Origin: Zobellia alginiliquefaciens
Lineage (GTDB): Bacteria > Bacteroidota > Bacteroidia > Flavobacteriales > Flavobacteriaceae
DNA length: 64,000 nt
NCBI RefSeq assembly: GCF_029323795.1
Contig: NZ_CP119758.1
Span: 2,356,001-2,420,000 of the forward strand
Direction of reading: 5' to 3'
The position numbers and the translations under genes were made by a program. Shown here in pieces: positions 43,169-50,914 of the stretch. Numbering within the stretch: position 1 is the first letter of the stretch; each line of letters opens with the position of its first letter. A model generated the notes under the pieces. That model had not been told where the DNA came from, did no database searches, and saw only the letters and a program-made list of their open reading frames with translations.

Positions 43169-44554
43169 ATGAAATGTAAAATTGCAAGTTTACTATTGTT
43201 TTTTCTACTTATAGCAGAAGGATTAAGTGCCCAGGATAAACATCCTGAGTATCAATATCCAAAAGAACAAGAAAAAATGAAAACCTTGGAAGAATGGCAG
43301 GACATGAAATTTGGCCTGTTTTTGCATTGGGGTACTTATAGTCAATGGGGCATTGTAGAATCATGGTCGCTTTGCCCAGAAGATGAGGGGTTTACCTCCG
43401 TTCGCCCTGAAGGAATGAGCTATTTCGACTATGTTAAGGAATATGAAAACCTTCAGACTACGTTTAATCCAGTCAATTTTAATCCAGAAAAATGGGCAAA
43501 GGCAGCTGAATATGCGGGTATGAAATATATGGTGTTTACCACTAAACATCATGATGGTTTTAATATGTACGATACAAAAGAGTCGGACTATAAAATCACT
43601 AGCACTAAGACTCCGTTTAGCTCAAATCCTAGAGCTGATGTAACTAAAGAGATATTTGATGCCTTTCGTGCCAAGGATTTTATGGCGGGAGCCTACTATT
43701 CTATTTCTGATTGGCACCATAACGATTTTTGGTGGGATTATTTTCCACCGTTTAATCGTCAAATTAACTATTCACCTGAAAAATATCCAGCAAAATGGCA
43801 GAACTATAATGATTTTATTTACAACCAACTGGATGAATTGACAAGTGACTATGGAAAATTGGGCATGTTATGGTTCGATTTGAATAATGTGTCAAATGAA
43901 AAAAAGGTTGATTGGGCTCGATTTGAAAAAGTGATTAGCGATAATCAACCCCAAGCCTTGCTAGTTGCTCGTCATATGTATACGGAATACGAGCACTATC
44001 GTACTCCAGAACAACAGGTTCCGGACAAGGCATTGGATTACCCATGGGAGACTTGTATGACAATGGGCGAAAAATGGTCCTATAGGCCTAATGAGAATTA
44101 TAAATCGGTATACGAATTGGTCCAATTACTGGTTAAAATTGTTTCGAGAGGCGGAAATTTCCTGTTGAATGTTGGCCCTAGCCCCAATGGTGATTTTGAC
44201 GATACCGCCTATGAACGTTTAGAGAGTATTGGTGATTGGATGAAAATCAATGGAGAAGCTATTTACGGTACAAAACCAATAGTTCCATACCATGAAACCA
44301 AATTGGTGTTTACCCAAAAAGATGATTTTGTCTACGCATTTTATCTCCCCGATGAAGGAGAAACAAAAATGCCGGCTAGAATTTCCATTTCGTCCATGCA
44401 ACCAAAAGAAGGGGATGAGGTTTATTTACTTGGGTATAATAAACCATTAAAATGGGAGAAAAATGGTACAGGATTTTTCGTTGAGATTCCTGTGGAACTG
44501 CAGCGAAAACCCAAGTGCGAAAATGCGTGGGTATTAAAATTTCAGAATGAATAA
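43169..44554 (+). CDS. GH29 alpha-L-fucosidase-like
   Basis: A 461-residue secreted enzyme (signal ends LSAQ). GH29 landmarks: WQDMKFGLFLHWGTYSQWG, AGMKYMVFTTKHHDGFNMYD, AGAYYSISDWHH, and LGMLWFDLNN, where Asp237 matches the family nucleophile of the WFD motif; the C-terminal part of the barrel shows VKIVSRGGNFLLNVGPSPNG and is followed by a beta domain. GH29 enzymes release alpha-L-fucose and, in algal systems, sometimes alpha-L-galactose. The presence of this gene is the main reason to suggest fucose or L-galactose in the target glycan. 62 bp after the beta-helix gene. Confidence 0.92.
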   Translation: MKCKIASLLLFFLLIAEGLSAQDKHPEYQYPKEQEKMKTLEEWQDMKFGLFLHWGTYSQWGIVESWSLCPEDEGFTSVRPEGMSYFDYVKEYENLQTTFNPVNFNPEKWAKAAEYAGMKYMVFTTKHHDGFNMYDTKESDYKITSTKTPFSSNPRADVTKEIFDAFRAKDFMAGAYYSISDWHHNDFWWDYFPPFNRQINYSPEKYPAKWQNYNDFIYNQLDELTSDYGKLGMLWFDLNNVSNEKKVDWARFEKVISDNQPQALLVARHMYTEYEHYRTPEQQVPDKALDYPWETCMTMGEKWSYRPNENYKSVYELVQLLVKIVSRGGNFLLNVGPSPNGDFDDTAYERLESIGDWMKINGEAIYGTKPIVPYHETKLVFTQKDDFVYAFYLPDEGETKMPARISISSMQPKEGDEVYLLGYNKPLKWEKNGTGFFVEIPVELQRKPKCENAWVLKFQNE

Positions 44555-44636
44555 GATTTATATGACAGCTTCTATAGTTGAACTCATAAACAATCAATCC
44601 ATAGTAGTTTAAAAATAAAGTAAGATAAACGCAATC

Positions 44637-45512
44637 ATGAGGAAATGTAACATTTATTATTTGACAGTACTTTTTACGATTATCATGAATATGGTCAATA
44701 TTCAAATGAGTTTTGCACAATCGACCAATCATCTGCCAAAAGATAAAACCTGGAAGTTAGTGTGGAATGATGAGTTTAACGGGAAAGAATTGGATACCAC
44801 AAAGTGGGGATTTAGGCTGCATATAATGCAAACTCGCCATATAACTTGGACGGATGACGCTTATAAATTAGACGGTAAGGGTAGTCTGCTGATGAAAGCG
44901 TATAAAAATGAAGGAGAATATCATACCACACAACTACAAACGGGAAGCAATTTCATGGATCGGCCCGGAAATCAGTATGGAAAGACAGAATTGACTTGGC
45001 CAATAGCGAATCTGAAATCCCCCAAGTTTTTACATAAATATGGGTATTATGAAATTCGATGCAAATTACCGACCCAAGAAGGATGGTGGGTCGCATTTTG
45101 GTTACAATCTCCAACCATAGGCTCATCATTGGACCCCTTGGCTTCTGGAGTGGAAATCGATATCATGGAGAATTTTAAAAGAAATGGTACGATTAGCCAA
45201 AATATTCATTGGAACGGGTATGGAGAAAACCATGAGCACGAGGGATCTGGTGAAATGAAAATGGGTTTGAACGATAACGAGTTTCATACCTACGGGGTTG
45301 ATTGGAGTCCAACAGGCTATGTTTTTTATGTTGACGGAAAGGAAACTTGGCGGATATCTGGTCCTGTTTCCCATACAGAGCAGTTTATTTTGGTATCTGC
45401 GGAATGCAATGGGTATCGGGAAGGAGCTGCGTCCCCGATTCTTAAAGAGGCTATACTACCTGATTATTTTGAAGTCGATTACGTACGGGTGTATGATGAA
45501 GTAAAAATTTAA
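44637..45512 (+). CDS. GH16 family endo-glycosidase
   Basis: A 291-residue secreted enzyme (signal ending SFAQ). The beta-jelly-roll GH16 domain shows KLVWNDEFNGKELDTTKW, YGYYEIRCKLPTQEGWWVAF and the active site VEIDIMENF with the ExDxxE form (Glu173 nucleophile, Asp175, Glu178 acid/base), then FHTYGVDWSPTGYVFYVDGK and a C-terminal DYVRVYDE strand. The ExDxxE form occurs in laminarinases, agarases, porphyranases, kappa-carrageenases and endo-galactanases; the exact subfamily is not readable here. A free-standing catalytic domain with no carbohydrate-binding module. Confidence 0.92.
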   Translation: MRKCNIYYLTVLFTIIMNMVNIQMSFAQSTNHLPKDKTWKLVWNDEFNGKELDTTKWGFRLHIMQTRHITWTDDAYKLDGKGSLLMKAYKNEGEYHTTQLQTGSNFMDRPGNQYGKTELTWPIANLKSPKFLHKYGYYEIRCKLPTQEGWWVAFWLQSPTIGSSLDPLASGVEIDIMENFKRNGTISQNIHWNGYGENHEHEGSGEMKMGLNDNEFHTYGVDWSPTGYVFYVDGKETWRISGPVSHTEQFILVSAECNGYREGAASPILKEAILPDYFEVDYVRVYDEVKI

Positions 45513-45586
45513 AAATGAGTGTAGAATAATTAAACTATCGAATTCAGCATTTTAAAAAAATCAAACAACCCAAATCAAAAGACAAT

Positions 45587-47080
45587 ATGCAACGACGAAT
45601 TTTTTTAGAAAAAATACCCACCCTTGGTCTGGGGGTTTTTCTACTTCCTTCAACTGCATGTGATTTACTTTCAGAAGTTAGATTTAAAGGGACCAAAACA
45701 ATCGATGTAAAGATTATTTCCCAAAATCCAATTGAAATTCCAAAAGGGAAAAGAGCTGCATTTGGATGGCGTACAGCCGGTATAAGGCCTAATGACTTTA
45801 TTGTTTTAAAGCCATTATCAAACCTTCCAAACACAAATGTTTTTTTTAGGATATCCATAGCTCAAGAAACGTGGGACGAAAAATTATTGAAAATTAGAAT
45901 ACCTGATACTGAAATTGATATAGGCTCTATAGCTATTAAAAGTTCTTCCGTATTGGTACCATACGAACTCGAAATTGATAAAAAACATGTTCGGTCAATA
46001 AATAAACATGGTCTTGTCCTTTTTCTGGAAGCTTCTGAGCCACTTTGGATTTTTGACAGGCAATCAATCGATGGTAACAATCAATTATTATTGCCACATC
46101 TTTGTGTTTCTACTGAGAAAAATGGTTCCGTAGAGACCTTTTTGGACAATTTTATGTCACTTAACTCAATACAGGCATTTGGCTGGCGAGAAGGAACAGT
46201 GCTTGATGGTCTTTGGCAGATTTACTCACAAAAAGGTACGCAACAGGCTTTGGACATTATTAAAAAGCATTTTGATTTATTTTTTGATGATAATAAAAAT
46301 CTAATCTATGAAAATGCTCATAGTATGCCAAAGTTTAATCAAATAGATGGAATTGAATCTACAATTCCATTTGCAACATTAGCTCGGTTAGATGCTTCTC
46401 ATCCAATATTAAAAACAGTAGTCAAAGCTTGGGATTCTTATACAAAAGAGAACGGTATGGTTACCGATGGCCATTCACTTACCGCCGAGGGATGTTATAC
46501 GGTGGCATATCCAATGGCGGTTATCGGAAAATTGTGGAAACGTAAAGATTTGATGCAAAATGCTTTGGAACAGCTCAGACATCGTTTTGTATTGCTGAAC
46601 AATGGCTCTTTTTACTTACGGTATAACCAAGGAGAAAAGACATATAAGAATTGGGCAAGGGGTGCAGCGTGGTTTTTATTGGGGTCCGTTCGAACAATTT
46701 CTGAACTGGAAGGAGAAATCGAGGATCAGGTAATTATAGAAAAGTTTAGAGAGGGAGTTGATATTGTTGTTGCTATGCAACGCGAAAATGGGCTATGGAA
46801 CTGCTTTATGGATCAAGATGTTGCACCTGATACTTCTGGCTCTGCCGGAATTTCGGCAGCAATTATGACAGGGGTACAAAATGGTTATTTGGAGTCAAAA
46901 TATGCGATATATGCTAAAAAATGTTGGATAGGTCTGCAGCAGTACCTTACACCGGATGGTTTTCTTAAAGGAGCAGCTCAAGATAATAGGGGAGGAATTG
47001 GATTGCAACAAAGTAATTATCGAGTAATTGCCCAAATGGGAATGGGAATGATGGCCCAATTATATGCCTTTAGAAAATAA
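45587..47080 (+). CDS. GH88/GH105-like hydrolase with N-terminal beta domain, probable lipoprotein
   Basis: A 497-residue protein. The leader MQRRIFLEKIPTLGLGV has an RR-x-F-L-K-like Tat pattern and ends in STAC, a lipobox Cys. Residues about 30-165 form a beta-rich domain; from about 180 an alpha/alpha6 barrel follows, with GIESTIPFATLARLDASHP, DGHSLTAEGCYTVAYPMAVI, YKNWARGAAWFLLGSVRTI (compare WSRGQAWGL of GH88) and DTSGSAGISAAIM. The barrel part suggests an unsaturated-uronyl hydrolase; the usual Asp positions are not clear to me, so family assignment is tentative. Follows the GH16 gene by 74 bp. Confidence 0.7.
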   Translation: MQRRIFLEKIPTLGLGVFLLPSTACDLLSEVRFKGTKTIDVKIISQNPIEIPKGKRAAFGWRTAGIRPNDFIVLKPLSNLPNTNVFFRISIAQETWDEKLLKIRIPDTEIDIGSIAIKSSSVLVPYELEIDKKHVRSINKHGLVLFLEASEPLWIFDRQSIDGNNQLLLPHLCVSTEKNGSVETFLDNFMSLNSIQAFGWREGTVLDGLWQIYSQKGTQQALDIIKKHFDLFFDDNKNLIYENAHSMPKFNQIDGIESTIPFATLARLDASHPILKTVVKAWDSYTKENGMVTDGHSLTAEGCYTVAYPMAVIGKLWKRKDLMQNALEQLRHRFVLLNNGSFYLRYNQGEKTYKNWARGAAWFLLGSVRTISELEGEIEDQVIIEKFREGVDIVVAMQRENGLWNCFMDQDVAPDTSGSAGISAAIMTGVQNGYLESKYAIYAKKCWIGLQQYLTPDGFLKGAAQDNRGGIGLQQSNYRVIAQMGMGMMAQLYAFRK

Positions 47081-47158
47081 ATACTCATTTATTTAATCGG
47101 CAAAACTTAAAATATAATAGGGGTAAAGGAATCAGTAAATAAATAAAAGCAAATCACT

Positions 47159-48025
47159 ATGCGTCTAATCGTGGTAATTATTATAGTATTTATCAATAAT
47201 ATTACTTTTGCACAAAACAATACCGATGTAAGTTTGTTTTTTAAAAAGGATAGTACAAACTACTTAAATGAGGTAAGCTCCAAGGAGGGAGATTTATTTA
47301 ATGTTTTGGGGCATCATGGATCAGCTATTGAAAATGAGTGGCTTGGTTTTAGAATCTATTTTAACAAGGTGGCCGCTATTGATGTATACTCTAAAACGAA
47401 AGAAGGTTTAGAGATACGTAAAGCACAATGGTACCCTAGCGTGGAACAGCAAAAAAATGGATGGGGTGCGGATTATTATAAAGTTGGGAATACGGTAGGA
47501 CTTGGCGGTATTCGATTATGGGATGGGGAAAAGGTAGTGCCCTTGAACCCCATTACCAAAAGAACTGCAAGAGTGGTAAAGGAAGGAACTATTTCTTATA
47601 TGGAAATGCTTTCTGAAGGCATACCATACAAAAATACAAATGTTGATATATTGGTACGGGTAACCGTTTTTACGGGTATTCGTAAAGCCAAGGTAGAAGC
47701 ATTTGCCCTTACCTCCGAACCTGTACAATTTGTCACAGGAATTAATCATCACCCAGGGCATAAGATTAATAGTGAGTCTAACTATATTTCCACATGGGGT
47801 TTACACCCCGAAGATGTGGCGGTGGATAAAATTGAAATAGGGTCTGCAATACTGTTTAATCCCAATGATTTTGTTCAAAAAATCAGCGAAGAAAGTCAAT
47901 ATCTACTTGTATCAAAACCAACAAAACTATTGGAGAGTTGGATTGTTTCAGCTAATGCTAAAGAAAAAAAGCTAAATACCTTTGAAAAGTTTTTAGCGTA
48001 TATTGAGGAAGAATCAAAACTCTAA
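47159..48025 (+). CDS. DUF4861 family secreted protein
   Basis: A 288-residue secreted protein (signal MRLIVVIIIVFINNITFAQ). DUF4861 blocks seen: GSAIENEWLGFRIYFNK, AIDVYSKTKEGLEIRKAQWY, WGADYYKVGNTVGLGGIRLWDG, and FVTGINHHPGHKI. The family is beta-rich, common in marine Bacteroidetes polysaccharide loci, and has no confirmed activity that I can cite. It is the last plus-strand gene of the locus and converges with the DUF6807 gene, 92 bp away. Confidence 0.85.
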   Translation: MRLIVVIIIVFINNITFAQNNTDVSLFFKKDSTNYLNEVSSKEGDLFNVLGHHGSAIENEWLGFRIYFNKVAAIDVYSKTKEGLEIRKAQWYPSVEQQKNGWGADYYKVGNTVGLGGIRLWDGEKVVPLNPITKRTARVVKEGTISYMEMLSEGIPYKNTNVDILVRVTVFTGIRKAKVEAFALTSEPVQFVTGINHHPGHKINSESNYISTWGLHPEDVAVDKIEIGSAILFNPNDFVQKISEESQYLLVSKPTKLLESWIVSANAKEKKLNTFEKFLAYIEEESKL

Positions 48026-48117
48026 TAAATCTTCGAAAGTAAAACGGGAAACTCTTTATATGCTTATTTCGATTATGGAATTCAGTAACCTGTTGTAACC
48101 CTTACAATTTCTAAAAG

Positions 48118-49050
48118 CTAATTTTTTCCAAAGTCAGTATGTATTGATTCAATATCAAGAGCCTCATTGTCGCCTTCATGAACAAGCAACCGATAACGTA
48201 AAGTTGTAGGTTGAGTTTCTGATAAAGGTACGGCACTTTCTCCGGGATAAGGGTAAACGGCATTTTGCATACTTCCTTTGGAGCGCAAAACCCATGGATT
48301 TGGAAAGCCGGGATTATCCGGATGACTAAGAATGCTCAGTCCTGAGAGCACGCCGTCTTTACTAAAAGACCCAGAAATATCTATCCAGTCACCTGCAATT
48401 ACGGGTAAAATGTCGGGTGTTACCACTCCAGTAGAACTGGCGAAAGCAATATCGTTTACTAGACGAACTCGAGCAGAAAAACCTCCATAACCTGTTTTAT
48501 TTTGAGCCCCACCTAGACTCATATTTGACTCTAAAGCGCATATAGATATTTTAATGTCTATTTGTCGATAACGATTTTTAGTGGGGTAGACTTTTATTGT
48601 AGTCATTTCTCTAACTACAGGCTTTTCTTTACCATTTTCATCCTTCCAACGAGTGGTTTTCCATAGCACTTCAGCTTGTATAGCTTTAGCTTTTCCCTCA
48701 ACCTTGAGCTCTTTGACGGATTTTACAATCCAGTGAAAATCATTTATATCCCATGCATCTCCTAATTTTGTGTCGTTAATGTATAATTGATGCCACGCCC
48801 AAAAAACACCTCTATGATGTAGATGGTCTTTAGGGAAGTCCTCAGTTAGTATTTGACCATCCAAAGTATACAGCGGGTGTATATAATTAGATCTTTTATA
48901 AGTGCCATTCAGCGATTTGTCAGCTATTTGGTAATTCAAGATGCTATCCTTATTTTCCGTAAAACAGGCTATATTACTTTGAATTTTGACGTTAATGTTT
49001 TGTGCGCTTAGAATATTTGTTAGACTGATAAATAATAATAATCGATACAT
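48118..49050 (-). CDS. DUF6807 family (misnamed PmoA) secreted protein
   Basis: A 310-residue protein with signal MYRLLLFISLTNILSAQ. The block YIHPLYTLDGQILTEDFP followed by KDHLHHRGVFWAWHQ is diagnostic of DUF6807, named PmoA in some databases but unrelated to methane monooxygenase. The His cluster HLHHRG suggests a metal or catalytic site; the beta-rich C-terminal half includes NAVYPYPGESAVPLSET. Often found in carbohydrate loci; function unknown. It is the last gene of the island and the only minus-strand gene on that side. Confidence 0.85.
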   Translation of the reverse strand: MYRLLLFISLTNILSAQNINVKIQSNIACFTENKDSILNYQIADKSLNGTYKRSNYIHPLYTLDGQILTEDFPKDHLHHRGVFWAWHQLYINDTKLGDAWDINDFHWIVKSVKELKVEGKAKAIQAEVLWKTTRWKDENGKEKPVVREMTTIKVYPTKNRYRQIDIKISICALESNMSLGGAQNKTGYGGFSARVRLVNDIAFASSTGVVTPDILPVIAGDWIDISGSFSKDGVLSGLSILSHPDNPGFPNPWVLRSKGSMQNAVYPYPGESAVPLSETQPTTLRYRLLVHEGDNEALDIESIHTDFGKN

Positions 49051-49357
49051 GTTAACTTGTTAAAAATTATCCGAAAATTTAAGTACTATAATTTTCGATA
49101 AAACATTCTCATTTTATGTTATGAAAGTAGGCGATTTTTAAGGTTTTTACATACTAAAATGATAGGTATGTCATAATGGTGAGCTTATTATTTTTTATTC
49201 AGTAAGAAAGTTGCCTGAAGCAATATTAAAATTAAGTCTTTTAGATGCTCGAATTAGCAGGTCGTTTTAAGACCAATGAGAAAAATAAGAGGGAATAAAG
49301 TAATTCTTACGTTAAATATATTATGAACCATAAGGTTATATTCTCTTGTTTGAATAA

Positions 49358-49379
49358 GTTCGATTCGCGCCTCGAGTAC
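49358..49379 (+). repeat. Right attachment-site repeat (displaced tRNA-Leu 3' end)
   Basis: Matches 21738-21759 at 21 of 22 positions; the one change (C to G in the T-stem complement) would break pairing in a real tRNA, and the rest of a tRNA is absent upstream. Confidence 0.65.
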
Positions 49380-49392
49380 AGAGTAGAAAGAA

Positions 49393-49422
49393 AAAAGCTG
49401 AGATGTATTCTCGGCTTTTTTT
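49393..49422 (+). terminator. Intrinsic terminator, probably the original one of tRNA-Leu
   Basis: Stem AAAAGCTGAG / CTCGGCTTTT (one G-U), loop ATGTATT, followed by T run to 49422. No plus-strand gene ends just before it other than the tRNA 3'-end repeat 14 bp upstream, which fits displacement by an insertion. Confidence 0.85.
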
Positions 49423-49472
49423 ATGCCCAAAAATATAGATTCAAAATTACAACTTTCACTACCTTAGCAACT

Positions 49473-50252
49473 ATGAATACAATTGAAATTCGTACCGTAG
49501 ATGTGGTTCAATATATTAAACCTTTACGTGAGGGAGGTTCACTTCCCGGGCTTGTAAAAGCGGACGATGAATTTTTGTATGTCATAAAGTTTAGAGGTGC
49601 GGGGCAAGGCAAAAAAGCTTTGATTGCCGAGCTAATTGGAGCCGAACTTGCCCGTGCTATGGGGCTTAAAGTCCCGGAAATTGTTTTTATGAATTTGGAC
49701 GACAGTTTTAATAAAACTGAGCCAGATGAAGAAATTCAAGATTTACTCAAGTTTAGTGTGGGTTTAAATTTAGGATTACATTACCTGTCAGGATCCATAG
49801 TTTATGACCCGTTGGTGTCTGTTGCAGACCCCTTGACAGCTTCAAAGGTTGTTCTGTTGGATGGTATGATCAGTAATATAGACCGTACGGCAAAGAATAC
49901 AAACTTGCTTAATTGGCACAAAGAGCTTTGGCTCATTGATCACGGTTCTAGTTTTTATTTCCATCACAATTGGGAAACCTGGCGAACCCATTTGGACAGA
50001 ACTTTTCCGGCTATAAAAGATCATGTGCTTTTAGAGCGAGCTAGCGAATTGACGCAGGCAGCGAACGAAATTAAAGAGCGAATAGATGAAACTGTGATTG
50101 CAGAAATTGTATCTAATGTTCCTGAAGATTGGTTGTTGAGTGAATCCGATCAGTTAACGCCACTGGAAAAACGAGCGGCATACAAAGAGTTTTTGAACAC
50201 CCGATTGGCAAAATTAGAAGTGTTGGTTAAAGAAGCGGCAGATGCAAGATAG
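49473..50252 (+). CDS. HipA-like kinase family protein (HipA_2 type)
   Basis: A 259-residue cytoplasmic protein. It starts MNTIEIRTVDVVQYIKPLRE; kinase-like features are the ATP-binding YVIKFRGAGQGKKALIAE with Lys, the catalytic NIDRTAKNTN (compare D-x-x-x-x-N of HipA) and LIDHGSSFYF with the metal Asp. Unlike HipA it lacks the N-terminal extension. HipA phosphorylates Glu-tRNA synthetase; the target of this short branch is unknown. An upstream ATG at 49323 in the same frame runs through the att repeat and a terminator stem, so I reject it. It overlaps the DUF3037 gene by 11 bp, as in many genomes. Confidence 0.8.
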   Translation: MNTIEIRTVDVVQYIKPLREGGSLPGLVKADDEFLYVIKFRGAGQGKKALIAELIGAELARAMGLKVPEIVFMNLDDSFNKTEPDEEIQDLLKFSVGLNLGLHYLSGSIVYDPLVSVADPLTASKVVLLDGMISNIDRTAKNTNLLNWHKELWLIDHGSSFYFHHNWETWRTHLDRTFPAIKDHVLLERASELTQAANEIKERIDETVIAEIVSNVPEDWLLSESDQLTPLEKRAAYKEFLNTRLAKLEVLVKEAADAR

Positions 50253-50625
50253 AGTTACATATGAATTTGCCATAATAAGATTAGTTCCAAAAGTAGAACG
50301 TGGAGAATTTATAAACGTTGGGGCCATTGTGTTCTCTAAAAGAAAAAAGTTCTTACGCATGAAGTTTGCCATTGATCCAAATCGTTTAAAAGCATTTGCT
50401 TGCGATGTGGCACAGGAAGATATAGAAGCGTATTTAAAAGCTTGGAAGTTGGTATGTGAGGGTGAGCCTAAAGGTGGGGTTATTGGGACGCTGGACCTGC
50501 CCTCAAGATTTCGCTGGCTAACCGCTTCTAGGAGTACAATTATACAAAGTTCAAAACCGCACCCTGGTCTTTGTACGGACCCTGAGAAAGAGTTGGAAAT
50601 ACTTTTTAACTTGTATGTTCTTTAA
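50242..50625 (+). CDS. DUF3037 protein, partner of the HipA-like gene
   Basis: A 127-residue protein matching DUF3037: VTYEFAIIRLVPKVERGEFINVGAIVFS at the start, RMKFAIDPNRLKAFACD, and LPSRFRWLTASRSTIIQSS with the closing LCTDPEKELEILFNLYV. Function unknown. The 11-bp overlap with the HipA-like gene implies coupled translation and a shared task. It resembles antitoxin/toxin-sized pairs, but that is speculation; neither gene has a DNA-binding domain. Confidence 0.85.
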   Translation: MQDRVTYEFAIIRLVPKVERGEFINVGAIVFSKRKKFLRMKFAIDPNRLKAFACDVAQEDIEAYLKAWKLVCEGEPKGGVIGTLDLPSRFRWLTASRSTIIQSSKPHPGLCTDPEKELEILFNLYVL

Positions 50626-50914
50626 TTTATGAGGTGTTTTTCAGGTAAATTTCGTTTTTCTTAGTAATACTCAAATGAATTGTAATATTCACTTTTAAGG
50701 CATCATGTTAGTTTTGAAATTCCGAATTTTTTAGATTCAATCGGCAGTGATTTCTACAAGTTGTTAAAAAAAATCTTAAATTTAAAGGCTGCTATGCATT
50801 GATTAGCAGTTTTCTACTCCCCCATAGAAATACACGAGATAGCTTAGAACTATACCTCGTGCAATTAATAATGTCCAGTCCCTTTCTTTAAATGTAACAA
50901 CCGTAAACCGTAGA
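50626..50914. other. Intergenic gap ahead of the histidine kinase gene
   Basis: 289 bp without a gene. A stem CTGCTA / TAGCAG (50789-50794 and 50804-50809) with a 9-nt loop and a TTTT tail could be a weak terminator 160 nt behind DUF3037. Nothing else recognised. Confidence 0.4.

Larger units (their letters stand above)
21738..49379. mobile_element. Putative genomic island in tRNA-Leu carrying a polysaccharide utilization locus
   Basis: The 3' end of tRNA-Leu(CAA) (21738-21759) is repeated at 49358-49379 with 21 of 22 bases identical, the usual footprint of tyrosine-integrase insertion into a tRNA 3' end. The tRNA-proximal copy keeps the T stem intact; the distal copy has a C-to-G change that would break it, as expected for a copy free of selection. 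Each copy is followed within about 15 bp by an intrinsic terminator. Core genes (prs-rplY-pth left, HipA-like/DUF3037 right) flank it, and all genes inside belong to one carbohydrate locus. No integrase, relaxase or transposase is visible, so if it was mobile it is now fixed or was moved in trans. Boundaries are inferred. Confidence 0.65.
49051..49472. other. Right island boundary: gap with att repeat and terminator
   Basis: 422 bp between the DUF6807 and HipA-like genes. AT-rich without an open frame of interest until the attachment repeat at 49358-49379 and the terminator at 49393-49422. An open frame of the HipA-like gene runs back through this stretch to 49323, which I treat as accidental. 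Confidence 0.7.

Noticed and set aside
48118-49050. Methane monooxygenase subunit suggested by the PmoA name
   Set aside because: The protein is a soluble secreted DUF6807 member with no membrane helices.
49241-49260. ATGCTCGA near 49245 resembling the 5' end of tRNA-Leu
   Set aside because: Only 8 bases match and no tRNA structure follows; taken as chance.
21760-49357. Integrase, transposase or conjugation gene inside the island
   Set aside because: Each open frame of useful size is explained by carbohydrate genes or antisense shadows.
49323-49472. An ATG at 49323 that extends the HipA-like frame by 50 residues
   Set aside because: The extension runs through the tRNA repeat and a terminator stem and has no family similarity; the ATG at 49473 matches the usual N-terminus.
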